Below are positions 43,635 through 52,453 of a DNA stretch of 64,000 nucleotides, one piece after another. The DNA lies in NCBI RefSeq assembly GCF_014084125.1, contig NZ_CP048405.1:3968001-4032000 (forward strand), given 5' to 3'. Under the pieces are notes generated by a model that was given only the letters and a program-made list of their open reading frames with translations, made no database searches and was not told the DNA's origin. The first letter of the stretch is position 1; every line of letters begins with the position of its first letter. Position numbers and translations under genes: made by a program. Origin of the DNA: Streptacidiphilus sp. PB12-B1b. GTDB lineage: Bacteria; Actinomycetota; Actinomycetes; Streptomycetales; Streptomycetaceae.

Positions 43635-44111
43635 ATGCCTGCCACCGACAGCACGCCGCCGAACCCCCGGCCCGGCATCGGCCTCACGGTCACCGACGCC
43701 CCGATGCCCACCGACGTGTCGCTCATCTCCGATGCCCTGGACCGGTTCAACGTCGACACGACGGCCGTCGACGACCGCCGCCCGCTGGCCGTACTGGTGC
43801 GCGACTCCCCCACCGGCCAGGTGGTCGGCGGTCTGACCGGTCGCACCTCACTCGGGCTGTTCTTCCTCGATCTGTTCTTCCTGCCGCCCGAGCTGCGCCG
43901 TGGCGGCCTGGGCAGCGAGATCCTGCGCCGGGCCGAAGATGAAGCCCGCGCACGCGGCTGCCGTACGGCGGTGCTGTACACGATCAGCTTCCAGGCTCCC
44001 GGCTTCTACGAGAAGCACGGCTGGCGGCGCCTGGGCGAAGTCCCGTGCGACCCGGCGGGCACCAGCAGGGTCTTCATGACCAAGGACCTCACCCCGCCGA
44101 CAGCCCCCTGA
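43635..44111 (+). CDS. GNAT-family N-acetyltransferase
   Basis: A protein of 158 residues. The acetyl-CoA-binding segment is LFFLPPELRRGGLGSEILRRAEDEARARGC (R/Q-x-x-G-x-G/A), preceded by a VVGGLTGRTSLGLFFLDLFF strand pair, and followed by ISFQAPGFYEKHGWRRLGEV. The substrate is unknown. It is preceded by GGGAA and lies divergent from ArsR, which may control it. Its stop is close to the convergent GntR gene. Confidence 0.87.
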   Translation: MPATDSTPPNPRPGIGLTVTDAPMPTDVSLISDALDRFNVDTTAVDDRRPLAVLVRDSPTGQVVGGLTGRTSLGLFFLDLFFLPPELRRGGLGSEILRRAEDEARARGCRTAVLYTISFQAPGFYEKHGWRRLGEVPCDPAGTSRVFMTKDLTPPTAP

Positions 44112-44139
44112 ATCCGCCGCGCGCGCCGCACCGGGGCGG

Positions 44140-44820
44140 TCAGGCCTGCGGATCGGCCCAGAGCGAGCGCACATGGTCGAGATGGCGGACGATGGCCCGC
44201 TCCACGCCGACCAGGTCCTTTGCGATCATGAGGTCCAGCAACTGCTCGTGCTCCTCGGCCGACGCGACCAGGGTGCCCGCCTCCACCAGGTGGTTCAGGC
44301 CGTACAGCCGGGAACGGCTGCGCAGGTCGCCGACGGTCTCCACCAAGTGGTGGTTGCCGGCGAAGGCGAGCAGCGTCAGGTGGAAGCGGCGGTCCGCCTC
44401 GACGTAGGCGATGAGGTCGCCGGAGCGGGCGGCGGTGACGATCTCCCTGGCGATCCGGCGCAGCGGCTCCAGCTGCGCGGCGGACGCGGTCCTGGCCGCT
44501 CTGACGGTCGCGGGGACCTCGATCATGGCCCGGATCTCGGTGAAGTCGTCCAGGTCCTGGTCGGTCAGGCCGATGACGCGGAACCCCCTGTTACGGACGA
44601 CCTCGACCAGCCCCTCCTTGGTGAGGTCCAGCATCGCCTCCCGGACGGGCGTCGCCGAGATGCCGAACTCGGCGGCGAGCAACGGGGCGGAGTAGACGAT
44701 CCCGGGGCGCAGTTCACCTGCCACCAGGGCGGCCCGCAGGGCGTGCGTGACCTGCTCGCGCAGGCTGCTCCGCTCCTTCACGGACGGCAGGTTGAGGCCG
44801 CTCAGGGGTTCGACGGTCAT
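44140..44820 (-). CDS. GntR/FadR-type regulator of the hydroxyproline operon
   Basis: A regulator of 226 residues. The wHTH is SLREQVTHALRAALVAGELRPGIVYSAPLLAAEFGISATPVREAMLDLTKEGLVEVVRNRGFRV, followed by an FCD ligand domain with conserved metal-type residues (DRRFHLTLLAFAGNHHLVETVGDLRSRSRLYG). GAGGAGGAG precedes the ATG at 44820. It is the last gene of the minus-strand hydroxyproline set, 86 bp after the epimerase, and most likely controls it in response to a pathway intermediate. Confidence 0.9.
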   Translation of the reverse strand: MTVEPLSGLNLPSVKERSSLREQVTHALRAALVAGELRPGIVYSAPLLAAEFGISATPVREAMLDLTKEGLVEVVRNRGFRVIGLTDQDLDDFTEIRAMIEVPATVRAARTASAAQLEPLRRIAREIVTAARSGDLIAYVEADRRFHLTLLAFAGNHHLVETVGDLRSRSRLYGLNHLVEAGTLVASAEEHEQLLDLMIAKDLVGVERAIVRHLDHVRSLWADPQA

Positions 44821-44906
44821 GGCTCCTCCTCGATGTGCGACATCATCCTGCACCATCACACGCCACCCGTCAGTGTTCCGTCGGCCGGGCCCCCGGATCG
44901 CCACCG

Positions 44907-45907
44907 TCAGAGCAGGAATCCGGCCGGGAAGGGGTCGGTGGGGTCGAGCAGGTACTGCGCCGTGCCGGTGATCCAGGCCCGGCCGGTGATGGACGGCACC
45001 ACCGCGGGCCGGTCGCCGACGCGGGCGGTCCCGACCAGGCGGCCGGTGAAGGAGGTGCCGATGAAGGAGTCGTTCCGGAAGTCCTGGTGCAGTGGGAGCT
45101 CGCCCCGGGCGTGGAGTTGGGCCATCCTGGCGGAGGTCCCGGTACCGCAGGGGAACGGTCGAACCATCCGGGGTGGATCGCCATCGCGTGCCGGGAGTGC
45201 CGGGCGTCGGAACCCGGTGCGGTGAAGTAGACGTGGTGCACCCCGCGGAAGCGGTCGTCCTCCGGGTGCACCGGCTCGTCGGTCTCGTTGATCGCCGCCA
45301 TGAGGGCGAGGCCGGCGTCGAGCATCCGGCTCCCGGCCTCACGCAGGAACGGGATCCCGAAGTCGTCGAGTTGGACGATGGCGTAGAAGTTCCCGCCGTA
45401 GGCGAGGTCGTAGCGGACCTTGCCGTGGCCGGGCAGCTCCACGGAGGCGTCGATGCGTTCGCAGTACGCCGGGACGTTCAGCAGCGTCGCCGAGCGGGCC
45501 GCGCCGTCCTCCACCGCGACGTCCACGACGACCAGCCCGGCGGGGGTGTCCAGCCGGACCGTGGTGACCGGCTCGACCACCTCGACCATCCCGGTCTCCA
45601 CCAGGACGGTGGCGACGCCGATGGTGCCGTGGCCGCACATCGGCAGGCAGCCGGAGACCTCGATGAACAGCACTCCCCAGTCGGCGTCGGGGCGGGTCGG
45701 CGGCTGCAGGATCGCGCCGCTCATGGAGGCGTGCCCGCGCGGCTCGCACATCAGCAGGGTTCGGACATGGTCGAGGTGTTCGATGAAGTAGGCACGGCGG
45801 TCGGCCATCGTCCTTCCCGGAATGGCGCCGATGCCCCCGGTGATGACCCGGGTCGGCATCCCCTCGGTGTGGGAGTCGACGGCATGGTAGACGGATGTGC
45901 TGCGCAT
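44907..45907 (-). CDS. 4-hydroxyproline 2-epimerase (proline racemase family), frameshifted
   Basis: A protein of about 333 residues that interconverts trans-4-hydroxy-L-proline and cis-4-hydroxy-D-proline. The first catalytic Cys is in SGCLPMCGHGTIGVAT (Cys91). The frame continues to HAMAIHPGWFDRSP, where one base is missing in the CCCC run near 45155. The second part (CGTGTSARMAQLHARGELPL...PAVVPSITGRAWITGTAQYLLDPTDPFPAGFLL) holds the second Cys and continues in another frame to 44907. With one added C it would be an entirely normal member. The two halves are well conserved, so an assembly error is likely. Confidence 0.87.
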
Positions 45908-46000
45908 GGCGGTGATTGCCCCTTCTCAGTCTCTCGACACTCGGCTCTCTCGGTTCTCGATCCGTGACGCAACGGGCGTCCCGGTACGGCCGGACGGGAC

Positions 46001-46924
46001 TCAGCGCAGGCCGTGGGCGAGGGCCTTCTCGGTCGCCAGGGTGACGGCGGCCCGCTGCTCGGTGGTGAGTGCGGAGCGGGGCGGCCGGCAGCCGCCGCCG
46101 ACCCGTCCGGCGAGGTCCATGGACAGTTTGATGGCCTGCACGAACTCGGTCCTGGAGTCCCAGCGCAGCAGCGGGTGCAGCGCACGGTAGAGAGGCAGCG
46201 CACGGTCCAAATCCAGTTCCACGGCAGCCCGGTAGAGCGCGACACACGCCTGGGGAAGGGCGTTGGGATACCCGGCGATCCAGCCGACGGCACCGGCCAC
46301 GGCCAGTTCCAGCAGGACGTCGTCGGCGCCGATCAGCACGTCGAGCCCGGGGGCGAGTTCGGCGATCTCGTAGGCGCGGCGGACGTCCCCGCTGAACTCC
46401 TTGACGGCGACGATGCTCCCGTCGGCGTGCAACCGGGCCAGCAGTTCCGGGGTGAGGTCGACCCGGGTGTCATGGGGGTTGTTGTAGGCGACGACCGGCA
46501 GCCCCACCCCGGCGACCTCCGCGTAGTGGGCGCGGACCGCGTCCGCGTCGGCGCGGTAGGCGTTGGGCGGCAGCAGGAGCACCGAGCCGACGCCCGCCTC
46601 CGCCGCCTGTTCGGCCCAGCGCCGGGAGCCGGCGCTGCCGTAGGCCGCGACGCCGGCCATCACCCGTGCGCCCGATCCGGCGGCCTCGACGGCGGTGCGC
46701 AGGACCTGCGCGCGCTCGACGTCGGTCAGGGTCTGGTACTCGCCCAGGGAACCGTTCGGCACGACGCCGTCGCACCCGTTCCGGACCAGGTGGCGGACGT
46801 GGTCGGCATAGGCGTCGTAGTCGACCGAGAGGTCCTCCCGGAAAGGCAGCGCGGTGGCGACCATGACACCGTGCCAGGGCTGGGCGCGATCGTCCGTGCG
46901 GGTGTCCGAGTGAGCGAGGGGCAT
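46001..46924 (-). CDS. DapA-family aldolase/deaminase, likely 1-pyrroline-4-hydroxy-2-carboxylate deaminase
   Basis: A TIM barrel of 307 residues. The Schiff-base Lys is in SIVAVKEFSGD (Lys175) and the catalytic Tyr in VVAYNNPHDTR (Tyr147). The substrate loop VPNGSLGEYQTLT is typical of DapA relatives. In hydroxyproline catabolism this family deaminates the pyrroline to alpha-ketoglutarate semialdehyde, and the position between epimerase and dehydrogenase genes supports that job. AAGGAG lies about 9 bases before the ATG at 46924. Confidence 0.88.
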   Translation of the reverse strand: MPLAHSDTRTDDRAQPWHGVMVATALPFREDLSVDYDAYADHVRHLVRNGCDGVVPNGSLGEYQTLTDVERAQVLRTAVEAAGSGARVMAGVAAYGSAGSRRWAEQAAEAGVGSVLLLPPNAYRADADAVRAHYAEVAGVGLPVVAYNNPHDTRVDLTPELLARLHADGSIVAVKEFSGDVRRAYEIAELAPGLDVLIGADDVLLELAVAGAVGWIAGYPNALPQACVALYRAAVELDLDRALPLYRALHPLLRWDSRTEFVQAIKLSMDLAGRVGGGCRPPRSALTTEQRAAVTLATEKALAHGLR

Positions 46925-46953
46925 GGCCTGGACTCCTTGTGCGAGGTGGGGTC

Positions 46954-48450
46954 TTACCGACAAAGGGGGGCGTGAGGTCCCCGAGCGCCCGGCTGGGTGG
47001 GGTCGTCGACGGCGGCGAGGACGCCCATGGGCACCGGGCACGACAGCGGGCGCGTGCCGGCCGGGTCGTCCCCGCCGGTCAGCCGGGCGACGGCCGGGCC
47101 GCACATCCGCCCCTGGCACCACCCCATCCCGGCCCGGGTGAGCAGTTTGACGGTGCGTGGGTCGCCCGCACCGAGTTCGTCCACGGCTTCCCTGACAGCC
47201 CCAACGGTGACCTCCTCACAGCGGCAGACCTCGGTGTCGGAGGTGAGCCAGTCCGCCCACCCCGCCCCCGGCCGATGCCGGTCGGCCATCAGTTCGGCGA
47301 ACCGGCGCAACCGGTTCCGGCGGCGGACCAGCGTCCTGACCCGTCCCGCGCTGTCCGCCGACGCGGGCGCGGGCGCGGGCCGCCGCAGCGTCGCCGCGAT
47401 CGAGGAGGCAGCCAACTCGCCCTCGATCATGGCGAGTTCGGCTCCGCCCACGCCGGTGGTCTCGCCTGCCGCCCACAGGCCCTCGACGGTGGTGCGCTGC
47501 TCGGCGTCCACCAGCAGGGCCGGGCTGCCGTCCGGCAGTGCGCGGATGCCGCAGCCGAGTTCGAGGGCGAGCTCCAGCTGGGGCAGCAGGCCGTGGCCGA
47601 CGGCCAGCGCGTCGCAGGCGATCCGTCGGCCTGTTCCGGGCACGGGCCGCCAGTCGCGGTCGATCCTGGCGACCGTCACCGACTCGATCCGGTCCTGGCC
47701 GTGTGCGGCGACGACTGCGCTGCGGGTGCGGACGGCCACGCCGCGCCGCAGGAGCCGGGCGGCGTGCGCGGCGCCCTCCGCGAGCTTGCCGGGGTTGGCG
47801 GCGACCGTCCACGGATGCCGCGCGTACCCGGCGTAGCCGGTGGCCTCGACCAGCAGCGGCACCCTGGCTCCGGCGTCGGCCAGCGAGGCGGCCACCGCCA
47901 GCAGCAGCGGTCCGCTGCCGGCCACCACCACCCGACGTCCGGGCAGCACCAGGCCCGACTTGAGCATGGCCTGGGCGCCCCCGGCGCCGACCACACCGGG
48001 GAGGGTCCAGCCGGGAAAGGGGAGCTGGCGTTCGTGCGAGCCGGTGGCGCAGAGCACCGCGCGGGCGCGGACGGTACGGCTCGGCCGACCGTCCTCGCTG
48101 CTCACAGCGTGCAGTTCCCAAGCGTCGGCCGCCCCCGAAACGGACCAGACGTGGTACCCGGCGTAGTGCCGGACGCTGCCGTCCGCACGGTGGGCCTCCA
48201 GCCGGGCGACGAGGTCCGCGAACGCGCGCCACCCGTGGTGCAGCGCCTGCGGGCGGGAGGCCCGCAGGCCGGGCGCGGGCTGGCGGTAGAACTGGCCTCC
48301 GGGGAGCGCGCCGGCGTCCAGCAGGGCGCAGCTCAGGCCCAGTCCGGCCGCTGCGGCGGTGGCAGCGAGCCCCGCCGGGCCCGCGCCGACGACGGCGAGG
48401 TCGACGATCTCGGGGGTGCCCGCCGCCGCGGGCTCAGTGGGTGTCGGCAT
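46954..48450 (-). CDS. FAD/NAD-binding dehydrogenase subunit, D-hydroxyproline dehydrogenase alpha type
   Basis: A protein of 498 residues. The FAD site is VDLAVVGAGPAGLAATAAAAGLGLSC near residue 15, and a second Rossmann fold is RRVVVAGSGPLLLAVAASLADAG. A C-terminal BFD-like iron-sulphur module has VCRCEEVTVGAVREAVDELGAGDPRTVKLLTRAGMGWCQGRMC (four Cys). This matches the large subunit of multimeric hydroxyproline/proline or octopine-type dehydrogenases. The ATG overlaps the 3' end of the ferredoxin-like gene by 17 bases. Confidence 0.88.
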   Translation of the reverse strand: MPTPTEPAAAGTPEIVDLAVVGAGPAGLAATAAAAGLGLSCALLDAGALPGGQFYRQPAPGLRASRPQALHHGWRAFADLVARLEAHRADGSVRHYAGYHVWSVSGAADAWELHAVSSEDGRPSRTVRARAVLCATGSHERQLPFPGWTLPGVVGAGGAQAMLKSGLVLPGRRVVVAGSGPLLLAVAASLADAGARVPLLVEATGYAGYARHPWTVAANPGKLAEGAAHAARLLRRGVAVRTRSAVVAAHGQDRIESVTVARIDRDWRPVPGTGRRIACDALAVGHGLLPQLELALELGCGIRALPDGSPALLVDAEQRTTVEGLWAAGETTGVGGAELAMIEGELAASSIAATLRRPAPAPASADSAGRVRTLVRRRNRLRRFAELMADRHRPGAGWADWLTSDTEVCRCEEVTVGAVREAVDELGAGDPRTVKLLTRAGMGWCQGRMCGPAVARLTGGDDPAGTRPLSCPVPMGVLAAVDDPTQPGARGPHAPLCR

Positions 48451-48745
48451 GCCCGGTTCCCTCCTGGGTGACCACGGTGCCGCCGGGTACGGCGGGGGCC
48501 AGGCAGGCACGCACATTGGCCCGTCCGTCCGCCGTCACCAGGCAGTCGAAGCAGACGCCCATCCCGCAGAAGGCCCCACGCGGACGACCGGCGTTCCGGG
48601 TGCGGCGCCAGCTCAGGCGCCCTCCGGCCCAGAGCGCGGCGGCGATGCTCTGTCCGGGCAGTGCGGTGACCGGTTCGCCGTCGAAGCTGAACTCGAAGGC
48701 CGGTCCGGGGTCGGCGCGGACCAGGGCAAGCGGATCGCGGCTCAC
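48434..48745 (-). CDS. Small [2Fe-2S] subunit of the hydroxyproline dehydrogenase
   Basis: A protein of 103 residues with a plant-ferredoxin-like fold. The cluster cysteines are Cys60, Cys65, Cys68 and Cys81 (AFCGMGVCFDCLVTADGRANVRAC). FSFDGEPVTALPGQSIAAALWAGG is the N-terminal ubiquitin-like strand set of the HcnA/OoxA group. The GTG start at 48745 overlaps the TGA of the preceding gene (GTGA) behind GGAGGT. It passes electrons between the two flavoprotein subunits. Confidence 0.88.
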   Translation of the reverse strand: MSRDPLALVRADPGPAFEFSFDGEPVTALPGQSIAAALWAGGRLSWRRTRNAGRPRGAFCGMGVCFDCLVTADGRANVRACLAPAVPGGTVVTQEGTGHADTH

Positions 48746-49914
48746 GGGACCTCCTGCGTGGTCGGTGGGAATCGCTCGGGGCGGAAGGCCGAGGTGTCCA
48801 TCTCCGCCGGTTCTCCGCAGAGCAGTTGGGTGAGCAGGAGCCCGGTGGCCGGGGCCAGCCCGATGCCGGCTCCCTCGTGGCCGCAGGCATGGAACAGCCC
48901 GGGCGCTCTGGGGTCCGGGCCTATCGCCGGAAGGTGGTCCGGCAGGTAGGGCCGGAACCCGTGGTACGCGCGAATCACCCGGACCCCGGCGAGCACCGGA
49001 AACAGCGCGACGGCCTGGGCTGCGAGTCTGCGCAGTACGGGCACGGCCGGGCCTCGGTCGAAGCCGACCCGCTCCCGGCTGGCGCCGACCAGTACCGGGC
49101 CGGCGCAGGTGCCCTCCACCACGGCCGAGCTCTGCAGGTCCGCGGAGCCGCTGACCACGTCGGCCACGTAGTCGGCGGCGTAGACCTTGTGCCGGACCAG
49201 GGGCGGCAGCGGTTCGGTCACCAGGATGAAGCCGCGCCTGGGCAGCACCGGCAGTTCCACTCCGGCGTGTGCCGCGACCCGGTCGCCCCAGGTACCGGCC
49301 GCGTTGACCACCGCGTGGCAGCCGAGTACCCCACTCCGGTCGGTGCGCACGCCCCGGACCCTGCCGTCCGAGGCGAGGAGCATTCCGGTGACCTCCGTGC
49401 CGAGGAGGAGTTCGGCGCCGGCGCGGCGGGCCGCGCGCAGCAGGTGCGCGGCGGCGAGAGCCGGCTGCACCTGGGCGTCCTGGGGGTAGAGCATGCCGCC
49501 CTCGAGCCCCTCGGCCAGATGCGGCTCCGCTTCGCGGAGGCGCTCGGCCGGGACCTCCTCGGTGCGGACCGTACGAGCCGCCTGCCGCGCCGCGAGCCCG
49601 CGCAGGGCACGCATCCCCTCCGCCGAGGAGGCCACCACCAGGCCGCCCTTGGGTTCGTATTCCAGGACCCCGGGGAACTCGGCCGCGAGGTCCTGCCACA
49701 GCCGCAGCGAGAGCAGGGCGAGGTCGAGTTCGGGGCCCGGCTGCTTGTCGGAGACCAGCAGGTTCCCCTCGCCCGCGCCGGTCGTGCCCCCGGCCACGTG
49801 CCCCCGGTCGACGAGAGCGACGGAGAGCCCGGCAGTGGCGGCGTAGTAGGCGCACGCCGCGCCCACCATCCCGGCACCGACGATGACGACGTCCCAGGTC
49901 CGATTCCGGCTCAC
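48742..49914 (-). CDS. FAD-dependent oxidoreductase (DAO family), D-hydroxyproline dehydrogenase beta type
   Basis: A protein of 390 residues that carries the amine-oxidising site. It has an FAD-binding VVIVGAGMVGAACAYYAATAGLSVALVD at residues 9-36, a GGTTGAGEGNLL loop and the C-terminal GLFHACGHEGAGIGLAPATGLLLTQLL. It is first in the operon, co-translated with the ferredoxin-like subunit. With that subunit and the alpha subunit it should oxidise cis-4-hydroxy-D-proline to the pyrroline. The start is ATG 49914. The operon promoter lies in the 93-bp divergent gap. Confidence 0.88.
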   Translation of the reverse strand: MSRNRTWDVVIVGAGMVGAACAYYAATAGLSVALVDRGHVAGGTTGAGEGNLLVSDKQPGPELDLALLSLRLWQDLAAEFPGVLEYEPKGGLVVASSAEGMRALRGLAARQAARTVRTEEVPAERLREAEPHLAEGLEGGMLYPQDAQVQPALAAAHLLRAARRAGAELLLGTEVTGMLLASDGRVRGVRTDRSGVLGCHAVVNAAGTWGDRVAAHAGVELPVLPRRGFILVTEPLPPLVRHKVYAADYVADVVSGSADLQSSAVVEGTCAGPVLVGASRERVGFDRGPAVPVLRRLAAQAVALFPVLAGVRVIRAYHGFRPYLPDHLPAIGPDPRAPGLFHACGHEGAGIGLAPATGLLLTQLLCGEPAEMDTSAFRPERFPPTTQEVP

Positions 49915-50007
49915 GGCAGTACTATGTCACACAGCATCAGACGTGAACAGGGCTCCGGATGCGGTGGAGCGGCATCGCGGGGAGCCCGGGACGGTAGCGT
50001 CTACCGG

Positions 50008-50406
50008 GTGACCGCACTCGACCCGAGCACCCTCGACGCGCTGACCCGCGCCCGTTACATCAGCCTCACCACCTACCGCAGGGACGGCACGCCCGTGGCC
50101 ACCCCGGTCTGGCACGTGGTGCAGGACGGCTTGCTCTACGTGTGGACCGAGGCCGGTTCCTGGAAGGTCAAGCGGCTGCGCCGGAACCCCGACGTCAAGG
50201 TCGTCGTCTGCGACATCCGCGGCCGGGTCGCGCCGGGCGCACCCGAAGCCGAGGGGACCGGCCGCCTCCTGGACGCGGAGGGCACCGCGAAGGTGCGCCG
50301 GCTGATGGGCCGCAAGTACCTCATGGCGCGTGTCGGCGACTGGTACTCCTCGCTCACCGGCCGTCGGCGCAGGCACCCGGTCGTGGCCCTGGAGATCACC
50401 TTCTGA
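50008..50406 (+). CDS. PPOX-class (pyridoxamine 5'-phosphate oxidase-like) F420/flavin-binding protein
   Basis: A split-barrel protein of 132 residues. Typical strands are ARYISLTTYRRDGTPVATPVWHVVQDGLLYVWTEAGSWKVKRLRRNPDVKVVVCDIRG, then GRLLDAEGTAKVRRLMGRKY. Small actinobacterial members often bind F420 rather than FMN. GTG 50008 follows TAGCGT (49995-50000) by 7 bases, with no ribosome binding site, so the mRNA is probably leaderless. It is divergent from the hydroxyproline operon but not obviously related to it. Confidence 0.87.
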   Translation: MTALDPSTLDALTRARYISLTTYRRDGTPVATPVWHVVQDGLLYVWTEAGSWKVKRLRRNPDVKVVVCDIRGRVAPGAPEAEGTGRLLDAEGTAKVRRLMGRKYLMARVGDWYSSLTGRRRRHPVVALEITF

Positions 50407-50454
50407 CCGGCCCGCCCGGCTGCGGCGGGCCGCCCCGGCGGCCCGGGGGCCGGC

Positions 50455-50797
50455 TCAGTGACGGAAGGACAGCAGGTAGCCGAGTTTCGGCGACCCGACG
50501 CCGGTCACGTCGTTGTAGCCGGGCCCGGCCTTCAGCGTGTAGTCGGTTCCGAGCGTGAACAGCCATCCCTGGCGGACGCCGCCGGTCACGCCGTTGTCGT
50601 ACGCGACGGCCTTGGTGCTGCCGCCGGGATCGTCGGTGACGGTGTGGAAGGCCCGCGTGCCCAGGCTCCGGTAGCGGGCGCGGATCGCGGGGTCGGCGAA
50701 GCCGAGCGGCCGACCGGCGGCCTGCTGGGCGTCGGCCTGCACGCCGGCGAACAACCGGGCAGGCGATGCTGGTGCCGCCGTATCCCGGTTGGGTCAT
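50455..50797 (-). pseudogene. C-terminal remnant of an S53 (sedolisin/kumamolisin) serine peptidase
   Basis: The catalytic-Ser block GGTSIACPVV is encoded first, then after a one-base shift near 50755 comes FAGVQADAQQAAGRPLGFADPAIRARYRSLGTRAFHTVTDD and GYNDVTGVGSP-KLG, which is the calcium-binding end of S53 peptidases. The catalytic Glu/Asp part and the prodomain are absent. An ATG with AAGGAG just upstream (50797) is present by chance or by rearrangement. Confidence 0.72.
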
Positions 50798-50871
50798 GGC
50801 TCTCCTTGTCTCCCGCGATCCGGGGCGGGCCCGGAGCGCGTGTCGCGCCGCCCTGCGCGGCGGGTGGCTGC

Positions 50872-50892
50872 GGCTCCCGGGCCCCGGGAGCC
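50872..50892. terminator. Hairpin downstream of the Xaa-Pro aminopeptidase gene
   Basis: GGCTCCCGG (50872-50880) pairs with CCGGGAGCC (50884-50892) across a 3-base loop, 39 bp after the stop codon on the minus strand. No T-run follows, as is common in high-GC actinobacteria. Confidence 0.5.
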
Positions 50893-50930
50893 GTCGTGCG
50901 GTGGTGCCGTCGCCCCGGCGCGGCCCGGGG

Positions 50931-52370
50931 TCAGGCGAACGCGGCCAGCCAGTCCTCCACGGCCTCCGGGGAGCGGGGCAGCGCGGCCGAGAGCAGCTCG
51001 GCGCCCGAGGCGGTGATCACCAGGTCGTCCTCGATGCGCAGACCGATGCCGCGCAGTTCCGCGGGCAGGGTCAGGTCGTCGGGCTGGAAGTAGATGCCGG
51101 GTTCCACGGTGAGCACCTGGCCGACATCGAGCCGCGCGTCCAGGTACGTACTCGCGCGGGCCTGGCCGCAGTCGTGCACGTCCATGCCGAGCATGTGGCC
51201 GCTGGAGCAGAGGGTGTACCGACGGTACCGGCCGTCCTCCGAGGCCATGGCCTCGTCCACACCCGTTGTCACCACCCCCAGGTCGACCAGGCCGGCCACG
51301 GTGACCCGCATCGCCGCCAGGTGGAAGTCGCGGAACCTGGCCCCGGGCCGCAGCGCGGCGATGCCCGCGCTCTGCGCTTCGAAGGCGAGCTGGTACAGGT
51401 CCCGCTGCAACGGGCTGAAGGTTCCACTGATCGGCAGGGTCCTGGTGATGTCCGCGGTGTACAGGGAGTCCGTCTCGGCGCCGGCGTCGAGAAGCAGCAT
51501 CTCGCCCGGCGTCACCGGCCCCTCGTTGCGCCACCAGTGCAGCGTGCAGGCGTTGCTCCCGGCCGCGGCGATGGCGTCGTAGCCCGGACCATTGCCCTCC
51601 AGGCGGGCGCGGTGTCCGAAGACGCCCTCGATCCAGCGCTCGCCGCGTGGATGCTTCGAGGCGTCCCCCAGGGCCCTGGCCACGTCCTCGAATCCGCGCA
51701 CGGTGATGGCCACCGCCTCGCGCAACTGCTCCAGTTCCCAGGCGTCCTTGCGCAGCCGCAGCTCGGAGAGGGCCGCTGCCAGCTCCGGGTCCGGCTGCCC
51801 GGGCAGCAGTCCGTCCACGACCGCGTCCACCCCGCGCAGCAGCCGGGTGGGAACCCGGCCGCCCAGGGCGTCGGGCAGGCGGGCGAGGTCCTCGACCGGA
51901 ACGCGCAGGGTCTGCCCGGCCTCCCCCAGGCTCCGGCGCCGCCCGACCCAGAACTCCCCGTGGACCCGGTCACGGAAGGCCTCGCCGTCACGTGGCGAGC
52001 GCGGCCGCAGGTAGAGCGTGGCCCTGCCGTCCGGGTCCAGGACGAGCACCCCGTCGGGGGTCTGGTCACCGGTCAGGTAGGTGTACGCGGTGTGCGGGCG
52101 GAAGCGGTAGTGCATGTCGTTGGAGCGGGTCTTCGCCCGCCCGGCCGGGATGACGACGCGCTCGCCGGGGAAGCGCTCGGCCAGCCGGGCGCGTCGGCCG
52201 GGGGTCAGCTCCGCCTCCGGGAGCGGGGCCGGATCCGGGAGCGGGCTCGGGGCCCACGCCCGGCCCATGAACTCGCTCAGCGCGGCTGAGACGGGCAGAT
52301 CGTGGCTGCCCGTGGCGTCCGCCGCAGCGGGCTCACCGGGGCCGGCACCGGTGCCTGGGGCATGGTTCAC
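50931..52370 (-). CDS. pepP: Xaa-Pro aminopeptidase (M24B)
   Basis: A protein of 479 residues that releases an N-terminal residue before proline. The N-terminal aminopeptidase-P domain includes RSNDMHYRFRPHTAYTYLTGDQTPDGVLVLDP. The metal ligands are visible in LLLDAGAETDSLYTADITRTLP (two Asp), SSGHMLGMDVHDCG (His), VLTVEPGIYF (Glu) and GLRIEDDLVIT (Glu). GTG 52370 follows AAGGAG by 6 bases. Together with the collagenase and hydroxyproline genes nearby, it fits use of collagen-like, Pro-rich peptides. Confidence 0.92.
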   Translation of the reverse strand: MNHAPGTGAGPGEPAAADATGSHDLPVSAALSEFMGRAWAPSPLPDPAPLPEAELTPGRRARLAERFPGERVVIPAGRAKTRSNDMHYRFRPHTAYTYLTGDQTPDGVLVLDPDGRATLYLRPRSPRDGEAFRDRVHGEFWVGRRRSLGEAGQTLRVPVEDLARLPDALGGRVPTRLLRGVDAVVDGLLPGQPDPELAAALSELRLRKDAWELEQLREAVAITVRGFEDVARALGDASKHPRGERWIEGVFGHRARLEGNGPGYDAIAAAGSNACTLHWWRNEGPVTPGEMLLLDAGAETDSLYTADITRTLPISGTFSPLQRDLYQLAFEAQSAGIAALRPGARFRDFHLAAMRVTVAGLVDLGVVTTGVDEAMASEDGRYRRYTLCSSGHMLGMDVHDCGQARASTYLDARLDVGQVLTVEPGIYFQPDDLTLPAELRGIGLRIEDDLVITASGAELLSAALPRSPEAVEDWLAAFA

Positions 52371-52407
52371 GGCGTGCTCCTTCTCGCTCGGGAATCTCGA
52401 CACCGGG

Positions 52408-52438
52408 CCCCGCGGTGTTCCCGGGGAACACCGCGGGG
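52408..52438. terminator. Terminator of the collagenase gene
   Basis: A 15-bp perfect stem, CCCCGCGGTGTTCCC (52408-52422), pairs with GGGAACACCGCGGGG (52424-52438), with essentially no loop. It is 16 bp beyond the collagenase stop codon and just upstream of the Xaa-Pro aminopeptidase gene. Confidence 0.75.
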
Positions 52439-52453
52439 AGCCCGGTCGGGAGT

